Of a stretch of 64,000 nt of DNA, positions 55,886 through 64,000 are shown piece by piece. The stretch is from Odontocerum albicorne (taxonomy: Eukaryota; Arthropoda; Insecta; Trichoptera; Odontoceridae). The stretch spans positions 13,883,592 through 13,947,591 of the forward strand of contig OX463862.1 in assembly GCA_949825065.1 (NCBI GenBank). Reading direction: 5' to 3'. The position numbers and the translations under genes were made by a program. The first letter of the stretch is position 1, and every line of letters begins with the position of its first letter. Under the pieces are notes generated by a model, which was not told the origin of the DNA, ran no database searches, and saw only the letters and a program-made list of their open reading frames with translations.

Positions 55886-56999
55886 AGGATTTCGAGAAAT
55901 CATACGTTTTTGTATAAAATTATCATTCAAACACATATTCAAATGTCATCAAGGTATTTCTTTATTTAATAAATATATTTCATAGATTCACTTCAGGTAC
56001 AAATGAGATTACGACGAATTTCTAACACATTTGCGTTTTTAATATTTTTAAACAAATATTCAACATTTTTTTTGTAAAAATAAGTAACAAAATATTGCAA
56101 TTTATGACCGAAATGCGTCTCTGGCATTTTTCAAATCGAAATTCAAACTACACACAAATTAATGTTGCCATCTTGAAAAAAAAAATGTAAGTAGGTTCCC
56201 GAATAATTAATTGAACCGTATACAAATGGTAGGATTCCGTTACGTTATAATTTTATTCATGTCGGATTAAATGATAGAATAATTTGATTGTCAACTATTA
56301 TAAGTAATAGTTAAGTGAGGAGCCAGGGACAAGATATTTTATAAAGAGAGAATTATAAATTGAAATATGGCGTAATTATTCAGATCTTATTTTGACACGA
56401 AATTTCGTAACAGAACATACATGTATAAAATATTTATTATGGCAGTTTATTGCTGTATAATAAGAGAGTATGCATGAAAAGGTGTAGGGGTATAACGAAG
56501 TAGAGGTCTGTTCGCTGTGCCTATAGCTATTTGCATGGTGATGATTTATACATAAAATAAATAATACGACAAGGAAGTATGTACATTTGTTCTAAATTAC
56601 TAAAAAAATGTAATATACGGTTGGCGTAAATTATTTTTACATTTTCATTTGCCCTGTTTCCTGTCACAACCAGTTTTTCAACTTCTCGGCCGAGCCATCA
56701 CACTTTTGCTTTTGTAAGAATATCTATATTACCTGTCTATTCTAAGTTTATATATGTCCATCGCTATTATTATACAACTAATTTATTACTTTACATTTAT
56801 AACCAGATTATCTGAATATTGAAAAATATGTAATACAGACGTTGATAAACTTTTTATGGGTAAACATACGAGTTTACTTATTTACAAATTCATTTGGTTC
56901 CTCATAGATATTTATATTAGGTTGTTCGAAAATAATTTTCGAATTTTAATTTTTCAAATATTTTCATGCGATTACGAGTATATCATATACATCTGGTGA
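55886..56999. other. Intron, nothing recognised
   Basis: AT-rich. 56460-56550 (AGAGGTCTGTTCGCTGTGCC...GCATGGTGATGATTTATAC) is probably a LINE-A end. The rest is unassigned. Confidence 0.5.
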
Positions 57000-57600
57000 A
57001 TTTATTGTTTTAAAGTAATTTCTTTCAGTCAGTCAGTTTTAATTTCATAATTATTATTCGTATCCATGACCGTGTCTTTATGTAAAACTTTTTTATAGAC
57101 GATGGTTTTTTATATTTAAAGTATTTAAACAACGTTTGGTTAGTGTTATTGCATGGATTGGAATCATGGACCCTCAAAGTTGGTAGTATGAACCGACTGG
57201 AAGCATTCGAAATGTGAATGCACCGAAGAATGCTACGGATACCCTGGACGGATATGGTCAGCAACACAAGGGTTCTTCAAAGAGCCAAAGTTGATAGAGA
57301 GTTGCTGACTAATATTAAAATCCGAAAGGTGTCCTATTTGGGTCATGTACTTAGAGGAGCAAAGTACAAATTACTGCACCTGATCATCCAAGGCAAAATA
57401 GAAGGCCGAAGAGGTGTTGACAGGAGGCAAATATCCTGGCTCCGCAATATACGTGATTGGACTGGCATAAGGGGCGTTGGAAATCTTTTTTTCCTTGTTC
57501 GGGATGCCGGGAACAAAGATGTCTAGACACTCTCAGGTGATATTCAACGTTGGGAAGGGGGGGGGGTGGGCTGACATGACACAGGGAAGAAGAAACAATG
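57000..57600 (+). pseudogene. LINE-K reverse transcriptase C-terminus, best copy
   Basis: Frames read LLHGLESWTLKVGSMNRLEA (one shift before), then an open 102-codon frame: MHRRMLRIPWTDMVSNTRVL, QRAKVDRELLTNIKIRKVSY, LGHVLRGAKYKLLHLIIQGK, and IEGRRGVDRRQISWLRNIRD WTGIRGVGNLF. It is the C-terminal region of an insect LINE protein (FEMWxxRRMLRIPW...YLGHVLRG...IIQGKIEGRR...SWLRNLRDW). The 3' part continues to CTCAGGTGATATTCAACGTTG. Upstream polymerase domain absent. Copies at 27050, 38060 (minus) and 59660. Confidence 0.88.
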
Positions 57601-57959
57601 TCTCGTATCGTAAGAACGTTAATTATTCTCGAACAAAGCCTTGATTTGGTCGTCACCTGTGGTATTTGGCCTTCCAGAGGCGACACCATCTTCGAGTGTC
57701 GCATCATAATTACGGATTTTTATAACACATTTAACACACACAATCGCTTCTATGTCGTCGCAATACACTGCATATATTTTTGTTTTGTGTCTCGTATTTT
57801 TTAATTAACAGTCATCAAATCACCGAAAAAACTATTTATTATATCCCATCTTTAAAATGACGCAAATAAATACTAAATTTATTTAAAATGTACAATTTTG
57901 TGTAAGACGTCGAAATGCGAGTTAATGCCTAGTGCCTATAAATTCGAAGGCTCGGTTAA
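57601..57959. other. Intron, nothing recognised
   Basis: A G10 run (57558-57567) is at the LINE-K end. The rest is unassigned, including 57650-57720, which is moderately GC-rich. Confidence 0.45.
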
Positions 57960-58120
57960 AAGAACTCCCTTGTTAGTAAATTTTTTGTCTTGCAACGCAG
58001 TGGTTGCGGGTGAGATTCCTGTTCATGCCCATTTTTTTTTTAAGTTCGGTCTCTTACGACTATTTTTCTAGTCGAATTGAATAGATTGCCACATGACAAT
58101 AAGTATTTTTAAAGCTTTAT
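57960..58120 (+). mobile_element. SINE-1, diverged
   Basis: CTTGCAACGCAGTGGTTGCGGGTGAGATTCC (degraded head and B box), CTAGTCGAATTGAATAGATTG and CACATGACAATAAG body. Confidence 0.7.
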
Positions 58121-58534
58121 TATTTACATCGTCCATTATTGTTCATACACTAAGACTCTGGAACCAGTCATTCACTAGCGTTAAACTTGCTCCGTCATTG
58201 GTATGTTTCAAACGGTGATTGAAAGAAAAATAAATTGAAAGCCAGTAATATAACGTGATTTATTATATTTTTTCGATTCATTCGCCTTTTCTCTATATAA
58301 TTGATTTTCAACCTTGCGACACCCAGAAGATAAAAAAAGTAAAATTATAATCCGCTTCAAACTGCAAATTCCTTCGGACTGCAAATTTTTACAATAAATG
58401 TGTTCGTTTTTCTCAGGAAACATGTTATTTCCCTTTTCTAACTATATACGTAAGTTATTTTATTTTCACGACTTTCCTGATATTTCACTTCACTTTTGGG
58501 GGTCGCGACCCACTTGTTGTTGAACGACGTTCTA

Positions 58535-58730
58535 CACTATCCTTTCCTTGGTCCATCAATTGATAATATCTCACTTTTAACATTATTTTTTCTTCTTCAT
58601 GAATTTCGTACAAATGAATAAAGTTTGAATGCTTTTTTGCGATTATGTAACTTTTTCATTTAGTGTCTGATTAATTGGAAGAGATGTTAGATTGTTATAC
58701 AATAAAGTGTTGATATTTTGTTTTTAAATA
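58535..58730 (+). mobile_element. SINE-3
   Basis: CCTTTCCTTGGTCCATCAATTG, GATAATATCTCACTTTTA, GAATTTCGTACAAATGAATAA, GCGATTATGTAACTTTTTC, then TCTGATTAATTGGAAGAGATG. Confidence 0.75.
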
Positions 58731-58754
58731 AGCTCGGAGGGCATTGAATAAGTT

Positions 58755-58845
58755 GTACTATATTCAACGCTCTCCGTGACATATTTGGCATAACGCTGGT
58801 CTTCCGCCCGGAGGTTTCGAATCCGAATCACGATGGAGTAACAAA
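58755..58845 (+). mobile_element. SINE-1 tRNA-like head
   Basis: GCTCTCCGTGACATATTTGGC ... GGAGGTTTCGAATCCGAATC keeps a good B box; no body. Confidence 0.7.
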
Positions 58846-59659
58846 AAAAGATACTGTTTTGGCTAAAGAGTTTGTTTATGAACAATAATCGCACGCGCTA
58901 GACGTTTGCAAGTTTGCTGCCTGTCCACGTGGCGGAAATATTTTCAAGATGTTGGAATTGTAAACCCTTCAAATTTCACAGGTTTCAATCCAACGGTTCG
59001 ATTACTGAGGCGGAAGACAATATTATCTGCCAGTCGCACTTTTCAATAAATCTGTAACATCAGTTTAGATGAGTTGAGGGAAAATATACGAATAAAAAAT
59101 GCACTTGAAGTCTTAGATCAATCCTTTTTTTATTTTGGAATAATATCAGTTCGTGCGTTAAAGGTTGAGCACATGGTTACATATACTGTGTAAAATGTTA
59201 TTATAGGCTCTGATAGTGATATCTGACTAACTCCAAGCAGGATATCCCACATCTCCACCGGCGGCGATCTCTAATCTCTAATTGGATCTTATTAATGAGA
59301 ACTTCCTCTTCTTCGTGCAGTAATAATTATTCCTCCTGGATAGGTGGATGCTGGATAGCACTCGATCAGTGCTGTTATATTGATTGTACCGTAAAATTGT
59401 TTATACGATTTTATCACATTTCTGGTTTTTGCATACGTAATGTATTTTAATTAAGTGCGTTCGACGCATACACGTGATAAAAGAATTTGTGGGATATTTA
59501 TTTATTCATAAAATAAATGACACTTAAGTGTCTTTTACATATCAAAGTAACAATTATAAAGTAAAATATGAATTATGAACATCTTCCAAAACATAGTTTA
59601 TAATGTTCCAGCTAATTAACTAATTAAATAAATAAATATAGGTTTATTGACAGCAACAT
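58846..59659. other. Intron; possible conserved non-coding sequence
   Basis: 59230-59360 is GC-richer and carries homeodomain-like cores (TCTAATTGGATC, TTATTAATGAG) near CACCGGCGGCGATCTC. No repeat family recognised, so unique regulatory sequence of AP-2 is conceivable; I cannot test it. Confidence 0.35.
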
Positions 59660-59760
59660 CACCCTGGATGGATATGGTCAGCAACACAAGGGTTCTTCAA
59701 AGAGCCAAAGTTGATAGAGAGTTGCTGACTTCTATTAAAATCCGAAAGGTCATCCGAAAG
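59660..59760 (+). mobile_element. LINE-K fragment
   Basis: About 90 bp from CCTGGATGGATATGGTCAGC to TTAAAATCCGAAAGG, nearly identical to 57240-57330 (two differences seen). Possibly a partial duplication rather than an independent insertion. Confidence 0.88.
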
Positions 59761-60059
59761 ACATTTCTCAACCCACATTCCCATTAATAATTATTAACCC
59801 TTGCTTCCCTGTGATGTGTAACTAGAACACATTGCTTCTAAAAACTTTAATATCTTTACAAATATAATAAATACTGGGTTCAGATTTTAGGTATCCCTCC
59901 GTAATACATTTACGCATTGAATGAAAAAAATAATATTAATAATAATTAGCACTTATCGGCCACATCAGAGATATTTTGTGAAAATCGGGAATAAATTCAT
60001 CAATACAATCAAACGTGTGCCAGTGTGTGAAGTAGGTATATTCATTCTAAAAAATCGCT
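59761..60059. other. Spacer
   Basis: AT-rich, unassigned. Confidence 0.5.
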
Positions 60060-60275
60060 ATGGGCGTAGAAGCGCCGCTATTAACGTCTCTCTCTCTCTC
60101 TCACTCTACTTCGGTATATGGGAACGCAAGAAATAGAATTTCAGTTCGCAGTTGTTTCTTCCTTCGAGGTATAACATACACAGTGCTAGTGTTCCGAGTC
60201 CTTAGTAGCTCGCGGGCTTTCGTTTGAGGTGGTCGCTTCGCCCGTTTTGTGAACGTCGGCCGATGTTTTTTCATT
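60060..60275 (+). promoter_or_regulatory. GC-richer island with promoter-like elements
   Basis: Plus-strand order: GGGCGTAGAAGCGCCGC, a (TC)8 run (GAGA-factor type) at 60087-60103, TTTCAGTTCGCAGTTG at 60139 (matches the arthropod initiator TCAGT), then AGTAGCTCGCGGGCTTTCG and GTCGGCCGATG. On the minus strand a 57-codon frame (MKKHRPTFTKRAKRPPQT...) is open but unsupported. It could be a promoter or first-exon region of a transcript on the plus strand, an alternative AP-2 5' region, or the 5' end of a transposon. Assignment is tentative. Confidence 0.3.
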
Positions 60276-60454
60276 TTTTCAGCAATTAAATTTCAATTAT
60301 TATCACTTTTGACTTCAGATTTAATTAATTTAAGCGATTGGCTATGAATATTCTTATTTTTTCGATTTTGAAGACAACCTTTTTTGGGAAGCCATATATA
60401 AATATTTATGATTTATATATAAATATTTATGATTTATATGAATACTACACACAT

Positions 60455-60790
60455 ATGTTACACTACACTCCACCTAAAGCTGAATGTATTATTATCACAT
60501 ATCGGAAGAATTTCAAAAGTTTCTTCTCGTTCATCTTTCTTTGATACATTTTTTGGGGTTTTCTTATTAAATATGTTAATCTAAATATATGCAGATGCAG
60601 GATATCTCCTAATCTATCCAACGGACGCAGCCACCATTTTGCTATCTCTACATTCAACTTGTTTTTTTTTTTGTAATATTTTTAATCTGTCAATACTTGT
60701 GGGTTCGAATCCCGAGTTAGAGCGCCCTTGAGGAGAGTCTGTTTTCTAAACGGCGCTATATAAATTGTATTTTTACTATATTATTACACC
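60455..60790 (+). mobile_element. CRT element 3' region, complete
   Basis: CTACACTCCACCTAAAGCTG, CATATCGGAAGAATTTC, ATGCAGATGCAGGATATC, ACGGACGCAGCCACC, TGGGTTCGAATCCCGAG, AGAGCGCCCTTGAGGAG, AACGGCGCTATATAAATTG. The best tail in the window. Confidence 0.88.
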
Positions 60791-60847
60791 GTGAAAGTGA
60801 AAACAACTGCCAAATATTGAACCCTGGTTGCATATATAATAATATTT

Positions 60848-61120
60848 GTTTAGTTAAGCAATGTTAAATCCACTTAATATAACGATATAACGCTATTGTT
60901 TAGTTAAGCAATGTTTAATCCACTTAATATAACGATATAACGCTATTGTTTAGTTAAGCAATGTTTAATCCACTTAATATAACGATATAACGCTATTGTT
61001 TAGTTAAGTAATGTTTAATCCACTTAATATAACGATATAACGCTATTGTTTAGTTAAGCGTTGTTTAATCCACTTATATAACGATGTAACGCTATTATTT
61101 AGTTAAACATTGTTTAATCC
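60848..61120. repeat. Tandem repeat, 50-bp unit, about 5.5 copies
   Basis: TAGTTAAGCAATGTTTAATC + CACTTAATATAACGATATAACGCTATTGTT. Exact period 50 at 60851, 60901, 60951, 61001 and 61051; later units shorten. Confidence 0.96.
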
Positions 61121-61296
61121 TTATTTTATATTTTCGTGTTCAGCACTGGTTTATTTTGAGTTTACTACCGGTTTCGAAGACCTCCGTTTTCATTGTCTTC
61201 AAAAATATGAAATAAGTGTTTTATTTACATAAAACATGGCACCACAAAGTGAAACTAAAGTCTTTTCGAAGATTCAAGAAAAAAATGTTTAATCCC
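61118..61296. mobile_element. 170-bp insertion within the 50-bp repeat array
   Basis: The array unit end TGTTTAATCC occurs just before (61108) and just after (61288) this block, after which repeat sequence (CGACATAACGATATTGTT) resumes. The block contains GAGTTTACTACCGGTTTCG and GACCTCCGTTTTCATTG. No family assigned; likely a small mobile insertion. Confidence 0.55.
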
Positions 61297-61344
61297 CTCG
61301 ACATAACGATATTGTTTCTTTTTGTTATATTTTTAATATGTCGA

Positions 61345-61790
61345 TATTTTTTCCCTCTCCATTGATTTTTCTTTTCTCTCCACCATTCCTTCTTTTTCCT
61401 TTAATTGATGATATCTCATCCTTACTTTTACTACAAGTATGAATATATCTTATCCTCAGTGAGATACAGGCAAAAGCCTAGTTTACTGGGGATACGACAA
61501 ATGAAAGGCGACAAACTCAGATCCATTAAAATAATGTATGTCCAAATTACATTACCTGTTGTTTTTTCGCAAATTATGTATATTTCTTGTCATGTGTAAT
61601 AATAAATAAAAAAATAAAAATGAATGAGTATATTGTTCATAAATTTCGTAAAAATGAATAATCATTTAAATATTTGTTTGCGACCGCATAACTTGCTTTA
61701 TTTACATTAGTCTGGTTGGTTGCAGAGATTGCCACCTGGCAGTAAGCTCGTCAGATTGTGTTGGCAATGAAGTGTTAATAAATAAATAAA
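61345..61790 (+). mobile_element. SINE-3 interrupted by SINE-2
   Basis: Left part 61345-61445 (TTCTTTTCTCTCCACCATTCC, TTGATGATATCTCATCC) and right part 61619-61790 (GTTCATAAATTTCGTAAAAATG, TGCGACCGCATAACTTGC, TCTGGTTGGTTGCAGAG, CCTGGCAGTAAGCTCGTC) form one SINE-3. Confidence 0.82.
61446..61618 (+). mobile_element. SINE-2, 5'-truncated, inside SINE-3
   Basis: TCCTCAGTGAGATACAGGC, AAAAGCCTAGTTTACTGGGG, TTACCTGTTGTTTTTTCGC, CTTGTCATGTGTAATAATAA then an A-rich tail. Matches 47580-47755. Confidence 0.85.
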
Positions 61791-61796
61791 AATAAA

Positions 61797-61895
61797 TAAA
61801 CAATTGTGGGTTCGAATTCTGAGTTTTAGTGTGCTTGAACAGAGTCTGCTCTCTAAACGGCGCTATATAAATTGTAATTTTGCTTTTATTATTAT
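61797..61895 (+). mobile_element. CRT element tail
   Basis: TAAACAATTGTGGGTTCGAA, GAACAGAGTCTGCTCTCTAAA, CGGCGCTATATAAATTG and TTATTATTATAA; only the last 100 bp. Confidence 0.8.
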
Positions 61896-61903
61896 AACTA
61901 TAC

Positions 61904-62226
61904 ATGACTCGTTTAGTATCAAAAACAGCAATTTGTCGATTTTTCGTGAATTGAGTTAAAACCGAGGAAATGTTCCTATTGTAAAACTACACATTTTTAA
62001 ATGTTTACATAATAACAAAAACAAGTAGCGACAGGAAACAGGTAGTTAGGTTAGGTTAGGTTAGGTTAGGTTAGGTTGGGTTAGGTTAGGTTAGGTTAGG
62101 TTATTGTTGTTTTGTTACCATGTTAATATTTAAAAATGTGTAGTTTTACAATAGGAACATTTCCTCGGTTTTAACTCGATTCATACAAAATCGACAGACT
62201 GCTGTTTTTTATACTAAACGACTCAT
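61904..62226. mobile_element. Fold-back element FB-2 with a TTAGG loop
   Basis: Arms of about 120 bp: ATGACTCGTTTAGTATCAAA ... ACCGAGGAAATGTTCC ... GTAAAACTACACATTTTTAA on the left and the complement on the right (GTGTAGTTTTACAATAGG ... TATACTAAACGACTCAT). Arms differ by several bases. Between them lies the (TTAGG)n tract. No coding capacity. Confidence 0.93.
62046..62100. repeat. (TTAGG)11 telomere-type tract
   Basis: Eleven consecutive pentamers, ten TTAGG and one TTGGG (7th). TTAGG is the telomere repeat of most insects (not Diptera). Its location inside FB-2 shows it is interstitial, not a chromosome end. Confidence 0.98.
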
Positions 62227-62745
62227 ATATTTGTCCGAAAGATAAGTCGGGTTAACACAAAAGATCTGTAGGAAGTTTTATACCCAGGGAGTTAATTTTT
62301 AATGTAGAACTAGCCTCCGCACTGGCGCGAGTGTTGATATTAAGGTTTTTACCATTCCCTCATTTGATTGTAATCAATTCATAATTACGGCTAGTGTTAT
62401 CCATCATCCGTTTGTTGGGAAGAACGGTTCGGTTTGATGGAATGCAGACACGCCGTCCCACTAAAGAGTTTCATTCTCTCTCTGAAGAGTGCTTTTTGAT
62501 TGAAATTATCGTTAATTCATTTACACGTTTACAAATAGTTTCGAAGACTGGGCTTGAAGGTTTTCATGAAATATTGATTGATGTTTAGATTGAGGATAAT
62601 TTCACAAGAAATATTAGATTCATTGAAGTAGAAGAAAGACAAAAGAATAAAATCTTTAGGTGAAGTTCGTGTAAGATGAAACACGTCATTGTATTGAAGG
62701 TAAAAACTCGATATTTTTTTCTGTTATATTGCTTGCTAAGAAAAT
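62227..62745. other. Intron, nothing recognised
   Basis: Moderately AT-rich; a 64-codon frame at 62394 has no motif. CCTCCGCACTGGCGCGAGTG at 62312 is a small GC-rich patch. Confidence 0.45.
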
Positions 62746-62749
62746 AACG

Positions 62750-63185
62750 TAGAACAACGTCAGAACAATTATATCAAGCAATTAATGAAGAGGGTGAAAT
62801 GAATCGAATAAACGCTATAAAAATGCATGTACTTAAGATAGCATATGGGGTGACAATGCATGAAATAATACAGAATGCAGTTATTAATGATGGATGTGAG
62901 GTCAAAGCTGGATGTGTTGAGTAAGATGAAGAAGAGCACGCTGATATGGTTTGGGCATGTAGAATAAATGGAGAAATAGTTATAAAATAAATTAACAGTG
63001 CAAATGTGAATGGAAAGCATGCTATAAGAATACGATGATGATATTTTGAAAGTAGGAAGTATAAAAAATATAGAGAATTCGTAGGATTTGTAAAAAAAGG
63101 TGTATGGATGTAGGAGAGGCAAAGTTTGCCACTCCATTATCTCTGCCTATTCCATCAGGGAAATGGCGCAATGGTATATGATGAA
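62750..63185 (+). mobile_element. LINE-A
   Basis: GAAATGAATCGAATAAACGC, GGGGTGACAATGCATGAA, TGTGAGGTCAAAGCTGGATG, AAGATGAAGAAGAGCACGC, ATGGTTTGGGCATGTAGAA, AAGGTGTATGGATGTAGG and TCAGGGAAATGGCGCAATGG, in family order to the terminus. Frames broken. Confidence 0.85.
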
Positions 63186-63620
63186 TTTAGAAACATATAA
63201 GTTACTAGCAAAAATAACTAAAAAATGCAAAAAAAATACCCCCTTGATAAAAATATTAATTTTGAGTTAATTTATGCCACACATTCGTAATAAAATATAA
63301 CACTAGTTAGTATACCATCAATTAATGCTCTTGTACTAAACAATGGTCAGTGTAGCTGAAGAGAGCCTCGCAATAAGATGTAGAAACTAATATGCGATTA
63401 GAAGAATCAAGAAGTTATTTACAACTCGTAAGAATTGTTATCTAGTTATAAGTTAGTACGTAAGTATTCTTAACTGTTTCTGATTCAAACGTTTTTTTAT
63501 ACACTACATTAAAGACACAGTCATTGATCCCTATAATAATAGCTGGTTAATTGGGATAAATTGATTTTAAGCAAAAATCTGCAAAACGTATTTTCATGAA
63601 TGTGTTAAATAAATAAATAA
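63186..63620. other. Intron, nothing recognised
   Basis: AT-rich unique sequence. Confidence 0.5.
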
Positions 63621-63695
63621 AGATTGCTACATAGCATTAAGCCCGCAAGGTTGTACTGTATACAAGAAAAGTGTAATACAATATATTTATTTAAT
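63621..63695 (+). mobile_element. SINE-1 3' tail
   Basis: GATTGCTACATAGCATTAAGC, CGCAAGGTTGTACTGTATAC, AAGTGTAATACAATATATTT. Confidence 0.78.
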
Positions 63696-64000
63696 TTAAT
63701 TAACGACACAACAGTGTCTTTTATATACAAATAAATATATGACAAGTTATACAAGTACTTAAAATTATTGAGAAAAAATACAAAACTTTATCTTAAATTA
63801 ACATGGAGGTACAAAAAGCAGTAGTAATAATAAATTACAGTCATTGTTTAAAATTATTTAATATTAATATGTGTATTTAAGTTCAATATATGTATGTGTA
63901 CTACAAAATATTACCAAAGTTCACCAAGCAGACTTACGTAATTGTCGAAGACTTATTTTATAGTGGTAAAGAACTCAGATATGTTTTTAGTGGGATAACG
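63696..64000. other. Intron to window end, nothing recognised
   Basis: AT-rich; no AP-2 5' exon seen here or anywhere above 53918. Confidence 0.5.

Noticed and set aside
62046..62100. Chromosome-end telomere
   Set aside because: Only 55 bp, within fold-back arms, with intron sequence on both sides.
54000..64000. Search for the AP-2 first coding exon
   Set aside because: No ATG-bearing segment with a phase-0 donor and AP-2-like N-terminus seen; the 60.1-kb island has no such donor.

Overview
The window looks like an intron-dominated piece of a large, AT-rich insect genome, most likely Lepidoptera. It has one host gene in very short exons separated by kilobase introns, an insect-type (TTAGG)n tract, and dense degraded LINEs, tRNA-derived SINEs and mariner-derived MITEs. 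The lepidopteran assignment rests on my familiarity with the LINE-A type repeat, not on a search.

The only host gene I can support is transcription factor AP-2 (TfAP-2), on the minus strand. Five internal coding exons are seen, in transcript order: 53918-53730, 51686-51510, 40660-40493, 37496-37442 and 16614-16425. Each has an AG acceptor and GT donor and the reading frame stays open across all four joins (779 nt, about 259 codons). They encode the proline/tyrosine activation region (DFQPPYFPPPF), a His/Gln/Gly-rich linker and the start of the AP-2 DNA-binding domain ([19 protein letters not shown]). The first exon(s) were not found up to position 64000. The exons for the rest of the DNA-binding/dimerisation domain were not found down to position 1. 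The gene therefore spans more than the window, with introns of 2.0, 10.8, 3.0 and 20.8 kb and a further one of at least 16.4 kb.

Nearly everything else is intronic repeat. I use local names. LINE-A: RTE-like, with a WFGHVE block and about 25 copies, often only 3' ends. LINE-B: WAGHVAR block and (GAT)n tail. LINE-C, LINE-J, LINE-K and LINE-R: other reverse-transcriptase C-termini. CRT: CR1/L2-like, 3' tail GGCGCTATATAAAT. SINE-1: tRNA head plus a body containing TGGTTGGTTGGAAGAGATTG. SINE-2: tail (AAT)n. SINE-3: shares the SINE-1 tail. Mar-1 and Mar-2: non-autonomous mariners. There are also three fold-back elements and many minisatellites.

Layout: 0.7-1.2 kb 82-bp satellite; 1.2-16.4 kb LINE/SINE/mariner intron; 16.4-16.6 kb AP-2 exon; 16.7-37.4 kb largest intron; 37.4 and 40.6 kb exons; 39.2-40.3 kb a LINE that grew an internal minisatellite and was then invaded by LINE-B; 41-51.5 kb intron with mariner, LINE-A and a 42-bp satellite; 51.6 and 53.8 kb exons; 54-64 kb upstream intron with LINE-K, a GC-richer promoter-like island at 60.1 kb, a 50-bp satellite and a fold-back holding the TTAGG tract.

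The most unexpected signal is the octamer TACTCGTA/TACGAGTA. It occurs 20 times by my count against an expectation of about two to three. It matches the excision scar known for Minos-type Tc1 transposons, and one case is a clean 6-bp insertion relative to neighbouring tandem-repeat units.
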